From: Actinotignum schaalii FB123-CNA-2
Lineage (GTDB): Bacteria; Actinomycetota; Actinomycetes; Actinomycetales; Actinomycetaceae
Assembly (NCBI RefSeq): GCF_000411135.1
Contig: NZ_KE150263.1
Location: 372,594 to 436,593 of the forward strand
DNA length: 64,000 nucleotides
Reading direction: 5' to 3'
The position numbers were made by a program, and so were the translations under genes. Position 1 is the stretch's first letter. The number at the start of each line of letters is the position of its first letter. The notes beneath the pieces were generated by a model, which saw only the letters and a list, made by a program, of their open reading frames with translations, made no database searches and was not told where the DNA came from. Below are positions 44,003 through 54,273 of the stretch, piece after piece.

Positions 44003-46198
44003 ATGAGCGATTTCTCCTCGATCTACAGTCACGGTTACGTGCGGGTGGCCACCTGCTCCCCGGAAGTGGTGGTGGCCGATCCGCAGCGCAATGCCCAGGC
44101 CATTATTGCGGCTGCCCGGGTGGTGAGCGCACAGGGTGCGGTGCTGGCCGTGTTCCCGGAGCTGAGCCTCACCGGGTATTCCGCGGAAGATCTGTTCCTC
44201 CAGGATGCGCTGCTGCGCGCCTCCCTGGAGGCCCTGGAAACCGTGCGGGCAGCCAGCGCGGAATTCGATGCGGCACTCATTGTGGGGGCGCCGCTGCACT
44301 GGCGCAACCGCCTCTATAATTGCGCGGTTGTGCTCCACCACGGGAATGTGCTGGGCGTGGTGCCCAAGTCCTATATCCCCAATTACCGGGAATTTTACGA
44401 GAAGCGGCATTTCGCTTCCGGGGCGGGGCTGCGCAATGCGGATATTGAACTGCCCGGGGTGTGCACGGATGCGCCCTGGAGCACCGGGCTTTCCGAGGAG
44501 CAACGGGCCGAATTAGCGCAAACCGAGGAAGCCTGGGCCTATACGCTGGGGCGGGATACCGTTCCCTTTGGCCCGGATCTGATTTTCTCCGCCAGTGATA
44601 TTCCCGGTTTTGATTTCCACGTGGAGATCTGCGAGGACATGTGGGTTCCTATCCCGCCCTCGGCGCGCGCGGCTCTAGCCGGGGCGCAGGTGCTCGTCAA
44701 TCTTTCTGGTTCCCCGGTCACGGTGGGGCGTGAAGATGACCGCGATCTGCTGATCCGCGGGGCTTCGGCGCGCTGCGCGGCGGCCTATATCTACGCGGCG
44801 AATGGCGAATGGGAATCCTCCACGGATCTGGCCTGGGATGGCCAAACCGTGATCTACGAATGCGGGGAAAAAATCGCGGCCGGGCAGCGTTTTTCGGCCG
44901 GCCACAGCGCCACCCTGGGTGATATTGATCTGGATCGTATCCGCCAGGAACGCCAGCGCAACGGCTCTTTTAATGACAATGCGCTCACCCAGGGCACCGA
45001 ACGCGATGAGTATTCCAACCCGGGCACGGATTCTTTCCGCACCATTCATTTCACTGCCGGCATCCCGGATATGAGCGCGCTGAGCCCTGCGGATCAGCGC
45101 CTGCACCGCGAAGTGGTGCGTTTCCCCTTTATGGGCGGCAGCGAACGCAATCCGGACCGCGATTGCTTCGAAGCTTTTTCCATCCAGGTCTACGCGCTTA
45201 TCACGCGGCTGCGGGCCACCGGCTCCGCGAAGCTGATTATTGGGGTATCCGGCGGGCTCGATTCCACCCACGCGCTCCTGGTGGCCTGCCGGGCCATGGA
45301 TCTGCTGGAGCGCCCGCGCACGGATATCCTTGCCTATACTCTGCCCGGTTTCGCCACCTCCCAGCACACCAAGAACAATGCCTATGCGCTATGCGAAGCC
45401 CTCGGGGTGCCGCTGGAGGAGATTGATATTCGCCCGGCGGCTCGGCAAATGTTGGCAGATATGGGCCATCCCTTCGCGGGTGGCGAGCCGGTCTACGATC
45501 TCACCTTCGAGAATGTACAGGCCGGGCTGCGCACGGATTACCTGTTCCGCCTGGCCGGTTTCCACGGCGGTATCGTGCTGGGCACCGGGGATCTATCCGA
45601 GCTGGCCCTCGGGTGGTGCACCTTCGGGGTCGGTGATCATATGAGTCACTACAACGTGAACGCGGGGATGCCGAAAACCTTTATGCAGCATGTGCTGCGG
45701 TGGATGGCCCGCCAGGACTTCCTGGCCGGCGCCGGTGCGCAAGCCCTCACGGATATTCTCGATACAGAGATTTCCCCGGAGCTGGTTCCCGCGGATGCCG
45801 GTGGGGCGCTGCAATCCACCCAGGAGAAAATCGGCCCTTACGAACTCCAGGACTTCACCCTCTACTTCGCGCTGCGCTACGGTTTCCTGCCCTCGAAAAT
45901 TGCTTTCCTAGCCCGGGAAGCCTGGGGTGATTCCTCTCGCGGCTTCTGGCCGGAAGGTATCGAGGGGGATGCCCGCCACGCCTATAGCCTGGCAGAGATT
46001 AAGAAGTGGATGGAGCTTTTCTACCGCCGTTTCTTCTCCCAGCAATTCAAACGTTCCACTCTCCCCAACGGCCCGAAGATCCTTTCGGGTGGCTCGCTTT
46101 CCCCGCGCGGGGATTGGCGCATGCCATCCGATGCCACCAGCCGGGTGTGGCTGGCCGATCTGGAGAATATCCCCAGCACCCCCACGGAGGACGCATGA
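44003..46198 (+). CDS. nadE: Glutamine-dependent NAD synthetase
   Basis: This enzyme amidates nicotinic acid adenine dinucleotide to NAD with glutamine. The 731-aa protein combines a nitrilase-type glutaminase domain (catalytic Glu in VFPELSLTGYSAEDLF, Lys in VVPKSYIPNYREFYE, Cys in HVEICEDMW) with an ATP-binding synthetase domain (GVSGGLDSTHALLV). It is somewhat longer than many homologues. The stop overlaps the start of the following GNAT gene (ATGA). Confidence 0.95.
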   Translation: MSDFSSIYSHGYVRVATCSPEVVVADPQRNAQAIIAAARVVSAQGAVLAVFPELSLTGYSAEDLFLQDALLRASLEALETVRAASAEFDAALIVGAPLHWRNRLYNCAVVLHHGNVLGVVPKSYIPNYREFYEKRHFASGAGLRNADIELPGVCTDAPWSTGLSEEQRAELAQTEEAWAYTLGRDTVPFGPDLIFSASDIPGFDFHVEICEDMWVPIPPSARAALAGAQVLVNLSGSPVTVGREDDRDLLIRGASARCAAAYIYAANGEWESSTDLAWDGQTVIYECGEKIAAGQRFSAGHSATLGDIDLDRIRQERQRNGSFNDNALTQGTERDEYSNPGTDSFRTIHFTAGIPDMSALSPADQRLHREVVRFPFMGGSERNPDRDCFEAFSIQVYALITRLRATGSAKLIIGVSGGLDSTHALLVACRAMDLLERPRTDILAYTLPGFATSQHTKNNAYALCEALGVPLEEIDIRPAARQMLADMGHPFAGGEPVYDLTFENVQAGLRTDYLFRLAGFHGGIVLGTGDLSELALGWCTFGVGDHMSHYNVNAGMPKTFMQHVLRWMARQDFLAGAGAQALTDILDTEISPELVPADAGGALQSTQEKIGPYELQDFTLYFALRYGFLPSKIAFLAREAWGDSSRGFWPEGIEGDARHAYSLAEIKKWMELFYRRFFSQQFKRSTLPNGPKILSGGSLSPRGDWRMPSDATSRVWLADLENIPSTPTEDA

Positions 46199-46626
46199 TT
46201 TCCCTGCAAGAGAATGTGACCGAGGATTTCCTGGCGGCCTGCCAGCGCCTCATCCCGCAGCTCTCCTCAAGCAGCGCGCCGCTCTCGCGCGCTGCCGCCG
46301 CGGAGTTGCTCTCCCAACCTGGGGTCTACCAATTGGTGTACCGGGTAGCGGAAAGTGCCCCGATCCTCGGGATGCTCACCCTCGTCACTTTCCAGATTCC
46401 CACCGGAACGCGGGCCTGGATTGAGGACGTAGTGGTGGACGACGCCGCCCGCGGCCACGGGGCCGGCCAGCAACTTGTGGAAGCTGCCCTGGCGCACGCT
46501 GCCCAACTCGGGGTGAAATCGGTGGATTTGACCTCGCGGCCCAGCCGGGAAGCCGCCAACCGGCTCTACCGGCGTTGCGGTTTCGAAGCGCGGGATACCA
46601 ACGTGTATCGCTATCACGCGCAGTAA
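46195..46626 (+). CDS. GNAT-family N-acetyltransferase
   Basis: This 143-aa acetyl-CoA-dependent N-acetyltransferase has the acetyl-CoA-binding motif (DDAARGHGAGQQLVEAALAHA) and the C-terminal NRLYRRCGFEARDT. The substrate is unknown. It begins within the last codons of nadE and ends the operon. A longer upstream reading frame exists but would overlap nadE extensively. Confidence 0.85.
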   Translation: MISLQENVTEDFLAACQRLIPQLSSSSAPLSRAAAAELLSQPGVYQLVYRVAESAPILGMLTLVTFQIPTGTRAWIEDVVVDDAARGHGAGQQLVEAALAHAAQLGVKSVDLTSRPSREAANRLYRRCGFEARDTNVYRYHAQ

Positions 46627-46715
46627 AAGCGATACGCCGTAATGCGTGGGCCGCGTGGCTACCGCGATGCCGGCCTCACTGCGGGAAGCGCGCCTAGCTG
46701 CCGTAGTGAGCGTGC

Positions 46716-47831
46716 TTAGCGGCGGGTGACCACCAGCTGGGCGCGCTGGAACTCCTTGCAATCGGAGTAACCATTGGCGGCCATGGCGTGGCGCAGCGCC
46801 CCCATAATATTGGTGTGCCCCCGGGCGCTCGAGGTGGGCCCCACCAGGATTTCTTCCAGCGTCCCGGCGGTTCCCACATATACGCGTTCCCCGCGGGGAA
46901 GGCGCGGGTGGCGGGCTTCCGGCCCCCAGTGCCAGCCGCGCCCGGGTGCTTCACTAGCCCGTGCCAGAATAGTTCCGAGCATCACGCCATCTGCCCCGCA
47001 GGCCAGGGCTTTAATGAGGTCCCCGGAGCTGCCGACCGAGCCGTCCGCAATCACATGAACGTAGCGCCCGCCCGATTCATCGAGGTAGTCGCGGCGGGCG
47101 GCCGCGATATCGGCAATCGTCGTCGCCATGGGGGCAGCGATCCCCACGGTACGTAACGTCGCAGAAGCGGCCCCTCCCCCGTAACCGGCCAGCACCCCGG
47201 CCGCGCCGGTGCGCATGAGATGCAGCGCGCTCTGGTAGGTGACGGCACCGCCCACCAGCACCGGAATATCAAGATCGTAAATGAGGCCGCGCAGGTTGAG
47301 CGGTTCGCGGGTGGTGGACACATGCTCGGCACTCACCGTGGTGCCGCGGATCACCAGGAGATCCAGGCCGGCATCGGCAGCCAGCGGCACAATTTCTTTC
47401 GCGTGCCCCGGCGAACAGGCCCCAGCCACGGTTATCCCGGCGGCGCGCAGCTGCGCTACCCGGTAGCGCACCAGCCCGGTATCGATGTGGCGTTCGGCGT
47501 ATATCTGCTGGAGGCGCGCGGTGGCAGATTCGGCAGGCAGCGCGGCGATTTCTTCATACAGCGGGGTGGGATCCTCGTAGCGGGTCCACAGGCCCTCGAG
47601 GTCCGCCACCCCCAATCCCCCGGCCTGCCCCAGGCGGATCATCATATCCGGGGAAGCCACCGAATCCATGGGGGCGCTGAGCACCGGTATATCGAGGTGG
47701 TAGGCGTCCAGCTGCCAGGCGGTGGAGACTTCGCGAACGTCCCGGGTGCGCCGGGTTGGCACGATAGCGACGTCGTCCAGGGTATAGGTCATCCGCGCGC
47801 GTTTGCCGCGCCCAATCTCGATTTCGCTCAC
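46716..47831 (-). CDS. guaB3: GuaB3-family IMP dehydrogenase-related protein
   Basis: This 371-aa TIM-barrel protein belongs to the GuaB3 family, an actinobacterial relative of IMP dehydrogenase without CBS domains. The opening EIEIGRGKRARMTYTLDDVAI with VPTRRTRDV is diagnostic. The family is usually found with guaB, which is about 2.4 kb away. Its reaction is less well established than that of GuaB. The start is uncertain (GTG 47831, or GTG 47840 upstream). Confidence 0.88.
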   Translation of the reverse strand: MSEIEIGRGKRARMTYTLDDVAIVPTRRTRDVREVSTAWQLDAYHLDIPVLSAPMDSVASPDMMIRLGQAGGLGVADLEGLWTRYEDPTPLYEEIAALPAESATARLQQIYAERHIDTGLVRYRVAQLRAAGITVAGACSPGHAKEIVPLAADAGLDLLVIRGTTVSAEHVSTTREPLNLRGLIYDLDIPVLVGGAVTYQSALHLMRTGAAGVLAGYGGGAASATLRTVGIAAPMATTIADIAAARRDYLDESGGRYVHVIADGSVGSSGDLIKALACGADGVMLGTILARASEAPGRGWHWGPEARHPRLPRGERVYVGTAGTLEEILVGPTSSARGHTNIMGALRHAMAANGYSDCKEFQRAQLVVTRR

Positions 47832-47891
47832 GGCCTCCACTTTACCGGTAAAGAAAGGCGAGCAACCGGGCCGCGGCACACATCCGCGCGG

Positions 47892-49145
47892 CTAGCGAGT
47901 TTCTGCACCCAGCGCGCGGGCGAGGAAGCGCGGCGCGAACGTCTTTTCGTAGGTGCCCACGAATTCTTCGACCTGCCCGTTGAGCCAGCGCTTGAAGGCG
48001 AGGATATTGGCATCATCCGCGTCTTCAGAAAAGTCCCCGGAAATCCCGAAGGTGTTGTAGGTATCCAGGCCCTCATCACAGGCGTATTTGAACATGGCAC
48101 GTTCAACCGGGTAGTCGCGCGCGTAGGCGGACAGCGTTTTATCCATCCCGCCCAGCAGCAAAATGAGTTCGGAACCGACCCGGAATCCGAGCGCCGCATT
48201 GAAGGGAATCTCCGCGTCGCCGCGCTCGGCCAGGGTTTCGCGCGCCATCTCTTCCTGACCGTCAAGCACCTCCAGGCGCTGGGCAGCCTGCTCAAGCTCA
48301 CGATCACGCGCCTTCGTTTCTTTACGTCCGCGCAGCACCTCAATCCGCTCGTGTACCTCAGTGCGTTCGGCGGCGATCTGGTCGAGGTAGCGGCGCGGGG
48401 ATACATAGGCCACCGCGAGCAGCGCGCGTTCGGGGCCCATATCCGCCATCAGATCGCGGTAAAAACGTACCGCGGAGGCCGAGAGCTCCGGCATGCCGTC
48501 GGTACGGTCGCGAGTGCTCGCGTAGAGCTGGGCGAAAACGTCGAAATCTTCCGGCCCGAGGAAACGGGTTTCCACCCCGTAGCGGTTTTCGTTATTGAAA
48601 CGACGACGCAGCCCCTTGGCGAGGGTGGCTTTGGCTTCCTCGAAGTTCATTCCGGAGATGGTTTTGGTGTAAATCCAGCGCAGCTGAATATCGGAGCGTT
48701 CCCCGAATTCATAAGGAAGGTGGCGCCAGCCATCGCGTTCCAGGGCGTGGGAGACCGCGTCGGCGACCGGGTTATCTTCCAGGGGCGTAATATCCGTGTA
48801 CCAGCGGCGCGCCAAAATCGGGTTAATCCGGGCGGTAAGCAGGCGCGGCTGGGAAGCGAAATGCCGGTTGAGCCCGCTGAAGAAAGCGGCAACTACCTCC
48901 CGCTGACTCCAGTCCAGAGTGGGACCGTAGGCGAGGGAAGCCCGGGTGAAAAGCTTTTTCCAGGGCTGGTACATAATGAGACCGGCCCCGCAAACCGTAC
49001 CGGTGTTATCACGCACGCCTACATATTCCACCCGGTAGCCTTCGGCCTGGCGCACCCGCCCGTAGCTGACCGTTTGGGAGAGGAAACACCGTTGCGCACT
49101 CATATAGTCGTTGTACTCATTCTCGGATAGCACCGCGAATTGCAT
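47892..49145 (-). CDS. FemX/MurM-like peptidoglycan bridge aminoacyltransferase
   Basis: This 417-aa enzyme is of the FemAB/MurM family, which adds amino acids from aminoacyl-tRNA to the peptidoglycan stem peptide. Two GNAT-like halves are separated by a helical coiled-coil arm (about residues 255-310, EVHERIEVLRGRKETKARD onward), a hallmark of the family. The C-terminal NTFGISGDFSEDAD and FKRWLNGQ segments are also typical. The start follows GGAAAGGAACGC. The amino acid added is not known. Confidence 0.88.
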   Translation of the reverse strand: MQFAVLSENEYNDYMSAQRCFLSQTVSYGRVRQAEGYRVEYVGVRDNTGTVCGAGLIMYQPWKKLFTRASLAYGPTLDWSQREVVAAFFSGLNRHFASQPRLLTARINPILARRWYTDITPLEDNPVADAVSHALERDGWRHLPYEFGERSDIQLRWIYTKTISGMNFEEAKATLAKGLRRRFNNENRYGVETRFLGPEDFDVFAQLYASTRDRTDGMPELSASAVRFYRDLMADMGPERALLAVAYVSPRRYLDQIAAERTEVHERIEVLRGRKETKARDRELEQAAQRLEVLDGQEEMARETLAERGDAEIPFNAALGFRVGSELILLLGGMDKTLSAYARDYPVERAMFKYACDEGLDTYNTFGISGDFSEDADDANILAFKRWLNGQVEEFVGTYEKTFAPRFLARALGAETR

Positions 49146-49249
49146 AGCGTTCCTTTCCTGCCGGGCAGCTCAGAGCTGATTCGCAACTCCCTATTAGAGT
49201 AACTTAAGCTGAAACAGCCCTGGAAATACGATGTGGCTGCTGGTGCTTA

Positions 49250-49291
49250 TTTTGTGCCATAAGCGCCGATTTTTGTGTCGTAGGGGCGGAT
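49250..49291. repeat. Tandem 21-bp direct repeat
   Basis: Two adjacent 21-mers, 49250-49270 and 49271-49291, both begin TTTTGTG and end in GAT; 16 of 21 positions agree. GCTTAT (49245) and ATAAGC (49259) also form a small inverted repeat over the first copy. They lie 58 nt before the exonuclease gene and could be a regulatory site. Confidence 0.5.
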
Positions 49292-49348
49292 TAGACTACG
49301 AAGCACCAGGACAGAAGCGCGGCGCGGGCCGCGGAAAGGATAGGAACC

Positions 49349-50035
49349 GTGTGGACCACGCTGCCGCTTATCGGCTTTGATACAGAAACAACCGGGGTGG
49401 ATCCCCGGCGTGATCGCCTCGTCACCTGCTCGCTCGTGCGGGTGGATAGTGAGGGAACCTCGCGGCGGTATTGGTTGGCGGATCCCGGGGTGGATATTCC
49501 GGAAGCCGCCAGCCAGGTGCATGGCATTACTACGGAGCAAGCCCGCGCGGAGGGCCGCCCCATCGCGGAAGTGCTCGGTGAAATCGCGGATATTTTGGGT
49601 GCGCAACTAGCAGCCGGCCAGCCGGTGGTGGCTTTTAATGCCTCCTATGATTTCACGCTGCTCGAAAGTGAACTGGCCCGCCACGGGCTCCCCACCCTCA
49701 GCCAGCGCTTGGGCGGGGAGATTTTCCCGGTTATTGATCCTTATCTGCTTGATCGCGGGGTAGATCGCTACCGGAAGGGTAAGCGGCGCCTAGAAAACCT
49801 CGTTATGCACTACGGGGTGTTCCAGGATGATTCTTTCCATAACGCGGAAGCTGATGTGGTGGCCACGCTGCGGGTACTCGGTGCCATGGTGGAGAAATTC
49901 CCCCAGCTGCGGGAAAAGGAGCTGCGGGAAATCGTGGATATCCAGGTGCAGGCAGAACGCGAATTCCAAGAGTTTTTGCGTAAGGTAGGCCGCTCGGATG
50001 GCCCTAAGGAAGGCTGGCCCGTCCCGCGCGCATAG
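49349..50035 (+). CDS. DnaQ-like 3'-5' exonuclease (DEDDh)
   Basis: This 228-aa exonuclease is of the DEDDh/DnaQ superfamily. Exo I is GFDTETTGVDP, Exo II is VVAFNASYDF, and Exo III has HNAEADV. A C-terminal helical extension of about 50 residues follows the domain. It is a stand-alone proofreading- or repair-type nuclease; its partner is not known. GTG at 49349 is preceded by AAAGGATAGGAACC. Confidence 0.88.
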   Translation: MWTTLPLIGFDTETTGVDPRRDRLVTCSLVRVDSEGTSRRYWLADPGVDIPEAASQVHGITTEQARAEGRPIAEVLGEIADILGAQLAAGQPVVAFNASYDFTLLESELARHGLPTLSQRLGGEIFPVIDPYLLDRGVDRYRKGKRRLENLVMHYGVFQDDSFHNAEADVVATLRVLGAMVEKFPQLREKELREIVDIQVQAEREFQEFLRKVGRSDGPKEGWPVPRA

Positions 50036-50162
50036 TGCTCACTGGTCGCGTTGCTAGTCCGGCTGGGTAAGCCCAACCGGATAACCCATAATCCAGCGCG
50101 CGCATCAACCCAGCCACGCGGGAGCCAGGCTGCGGCGTCGTACCTTGCGGCACATAGCGAAA

Positions 50163-50192
50163 GGCCGGGAACGCGCTCTCACGTTCCCGGCC
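50163..50192 (-). terminator. Terminator of guaB
   Basis: An 11-bp perfect stem (GGCCGGGAACG with its complement) with an 8-nt loop lies 66 nt beyond the guaB stop codon, and on the minus strand runs into TTTCGC. The T-run is short. Confidence 0.6.
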
Positions 50193-50257
50193 CTCGCTAC
50201 CACCCCAGCCCACGCCACTCGCGGCAGCGAGCTAAAGGAGGTTATGAGTAGGAATAT

Positions 50258-51778
<1,521 letters not shown>

Positions 51779-51910
51779 TCGCGCCAAGCTGATAACTCCA
51801 ATGTGACCGGCGCGCGAAAATCAACACAGCTAGCCCGGCGCTCGGAAACGTGCCGAGGCCGGCCCTTCGCGCCAGGTCAGCCGGGTGAGCGCCGGTCCCT
51901 GTCAGGCCCG

Positions 51911-53917
51911 CTATTCGACCGTCACGGATTTGGCCAGGTTGCGCGGTTTGTCCACGTCGTAGCCGCGCACCGCCGCCATCTCCGAAGCAAAGATCTGCAA
52001 GGGGATGACGGTGACGAGCGGCATCATGAGGGTGGGCGTGCCGCGGGGTGCCCAGAATACCGAGGTGGCGAAATCGCGCACGGCGTCGTCGCCCTCCTCC
52101 GCAACCACAATAGTGCGGGCCCCGCGCGAACGGACCTCTTGCAGATTCGAAAGCGTTTTCGCGTGCAGTTCGGGGCGGCGCGGGGTCGGGACGATCACGA
52201 AAATCGGCAGGTCTTCGGTTACGAGCGCAATGGGGCCGTGCTTGAGTTCCCCGGCGGCGAAACCTTCGGCGTGTACGTAAGCGATTTCTTTGAGTTTTAG
52301 GGCGCCTTCCAAGGCGATGGGGAAACCGACGTGCCGGCCGAGGAAAAGCACCGAGTTTTCGCCCTTGAGTTCGCGGGCCAGGGCGCGGATTTGCGGTTCC
52401 TGGGCGAGCATTTTTTCCATGCGCGCCGGCATTTTTTCGAGTTCGTCGAGGTAGCCGGTGATTTCGTCGCGGAATTTATTACCGCGAATCTGGGCCAGAT
52501 AGAGTCCGAGTAGATAGGATGCGGTGATCTGGGCGACGAAGGCCTTCGTGGAGGCCACCGCGATTTCGGGGCCGGCATGGGTGTAGAGCACCGCGTCGGA
52601 TTCGCGCGCGATGGTCGAGCCGTAGGTATTGACGATGGCGAGGACTTTCGAGCCCTGCTCACGCGCGTGACGCACCGCCATAATCGTGTCCATTGTTTCC
52701 CCAGATTGCGAAATGGCAACGACGAGCGTCTTCTCCCCCACCACCGGGTCGCGGTAGCGGAATTCGGAGGCGAGTTCCACTTCCACCGGGATGCGGCACC
52801 AATGCTCGATGGCGTAACGCGCCACCTGCCCGGCGTAAGAAGCGGTACCCGCCGCGATGACGATGATTTTATCGATGGTGCGCAGTACCGATTCGCTGAT
52901 GCGCATTTCGTCAAGTTGGAGAGAGTCATTAACCACGCGACCGCGCAGCGTATCGGCGACGGCGCGCGGCTGCTCGTGGATCTCTTTGTCCATGAAAGTG
53001 GCATATCCGCCTTTCACAGCTGCCGAAGCATCCCAATCCACCGTGAATTCCTTACCCGCCCGCGGTGAGCCGTCAAAACCGAGGAGCCGCACCGCATCCG
53101 CGCTGATTTCCACCACGGTATCCTGCGGGACTTCCAGGGCGCGCTGGGTTTCGGAGATGAAAGCGGCCACGTCGCTACCCAGGTAGTTCTCCCCCTCGCC
53201 CAGACCGATGACCAGCGGGGAGTTTCGCCGGGCCGCCACCACGGTATCGGGGTGATCCCGGTCGATAGCGACGAGGGTGAAGGAGCCGTCAATGATATTC
53301 GCGGTGGCGAGCATGGCGCGGAAGAGGGCGGAGCCTGAGCCGGGCTCCGCGGTGGTGGCAGTGCTGGCCGTGACACTGGCCGCGGCGGTTTCTTGTTCAA
53401 CCGCGGCGAGCTGCTGGGCGAGGATATGCGCCGCAATTTCCGAATCGGTATCGGAGACGGGCCTGATACCTTCACCCGCGAGCGCCTGGGCAAGTTCGCG
53501 GTAGTTTTCGATAATGCCGTTGTGAACGATAGCAACCCGGCCGTCGAAGGAAACGTGGGGGTGGGCATTGGTATCCGAGGGCGAGCCGTGGGTGGCCCAA
53601 CGGGTATGCCCGATAGCCACCTGCGCGGGCGGCAGCGGGGTGTCCTGAAGGGCTTGGCGCAGGTTATCGAGACGCCCTGCACGCTTGACCGCGCGCAGAC
53701 CCTCCGGCCCTGCTACCGCTACCCCGGCCGAATCATAGCCGCGGTATTCCAGGCGAGCTAAACCTTCGAGGACCACCTGCAGCGCACGCTCGGTGGTGCC
53801 GGTCGAGGCGCCGGTGGTGGCTTCGGCCTGAGCGCTGATGCTTGCCGTTTCAGCGCCGTTCGTTCTTCCCTGTTCTGCTCGCGAGCGCGGGCCCGCGTAC
53901 CCAACAATTCCGCACAT
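51911..53917 (-). CDS. glmS: Glutamine-fructose-6-phosphate aminotransferase (isomerising)
   Basis: GlmS makes glucosamine 6-phosphate for peptidoglycan. The 668-aa protein begins MCGIVGY, so Cys2 is the glutaminase nucleophile after Met removal. Two low-complexity insertions enlarge the N-terminal domain: residues about 10-45 (Ala, Gly, Thr-rich) and about 170-190. Two SIS domains follow (LVVAISQSGETMDT is the sugar-phosphate site), ending in the DVDKPRNLAKSVTVE terminus. TACTTT lies 7 nt before the ATG, consistent with a leaderless transcript. Confidence 0.97.
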   Translation of the reverse strand: MCGIVGYAGPRSRAEQGRTNGAETASISAQAEATTGASTGTTERALQVVLEGLARLEYRGYDSAGVAVAGPEGLRAVKRAGRLDNLRQALQDTPLPPAQVAIGHTRWATHGSPSDTNAHPHVSFDGRVAIVHNGIIENYRELAQALAGEGIRPVSDTDSEIAAHILAQQLAAVEQETAAASVTASTATTAEPGSGSALFRAMLATANIIDGSFTLVAIDRDHPDTVVAARRNSPLVIGLGEGENYLGSDVAAFISETQRALEVPQDTVVEISADAVRLLGFDGSPRAGKEFTVDWDASAAVKGGYATFMDKEIHEQPRAVADTLRGRVVNDSLQLDEMRISESVLRTIDKIIVIAAGTASYAGQVARYAIEHWCRIPVEVELASEFRYRDPVVGEKTLVVAISQSGETMDTIMAVRHAREQGSKVLAIVNTYGSTIARESDAVLYTHAGPEIAVASTKAFVAQITASYLLGLYLAQIRGNKFRDEITGYLDELEKMPARMEKMLAQEPQIRALARELKGENSVLFLGRHVGFPIALEGALKLKEIAYVHAEGFAAGELKHGPIALVTEDLPIFVIVPTPRRPELHAKTLSNLQEVRSRGARTIVVAEEGDDAVRDFATSVFWAPRGTPTLMMPLVTVIPLQIFASEMAAVRGYDVDKPRNLAKSVTVE

Positions 53918-54273
53918 GGAAGTTAAAGTACTGCGCCGGCGGCTCCGAGAAAAGAGCCAACACCCGCACAGCGCGCACATTTGCGCAGGTCAGACAAATT
54001 TCGCCCACGGCCCCCGGATCCTTTTGGAACGACGACGCAGCTACGTGCCTTCCCCGCCATCACACAGCCCGAGTGTATTTCACCTCACAAAAAGTTGTCA
54101 GACTTTAGGACCAAAAGGCACTTACTCCCGCCCGGCCACGCTCCTAGTATGTTCAGAACAAGAACCGGTGATCTTGTACACGAGCACGGCAACCCCTGGC
54201 CCGGGTTGCGGCGGAAGCAGTGTCGCGGAAGCTCCGTGCTCATAACTGTCACATTCATCGAAAGCGAATAGTG
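53918..54273. other. Divergent intergenic region between glmS and the sialidase gene
   Basis: No gene is seen. It contains the glmS -10 box (53925-53930), the recurrent word GGAACGACGACGCAGC (54026-54041), and a small palindrome AAAGT-N6-ACTTT (54091-54106) that could be an operator for the sialidase gene. Confidence 0.5.
53925..53930 (-). promoter_or_regulatory. -10 box of a probable leaderless transcript (glmS)
   Basis: TACTTT on the minus strand ends 7 nt before the ATG of glmS. Confidence 0.5.

Noticed and set aside
47220-49130. 636-residue plus-strand frame opposite guaB3 and the FemX-like gene
   Set aside because: It spans two real genes on the other strand and has no family resemblance.
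53918-54000. A glmS ribozyme upstream of glmS
   Set aside because: The start codon is directly preceded by a promoter-like hexamer, and there is no room or fold resembling the ribozyme.
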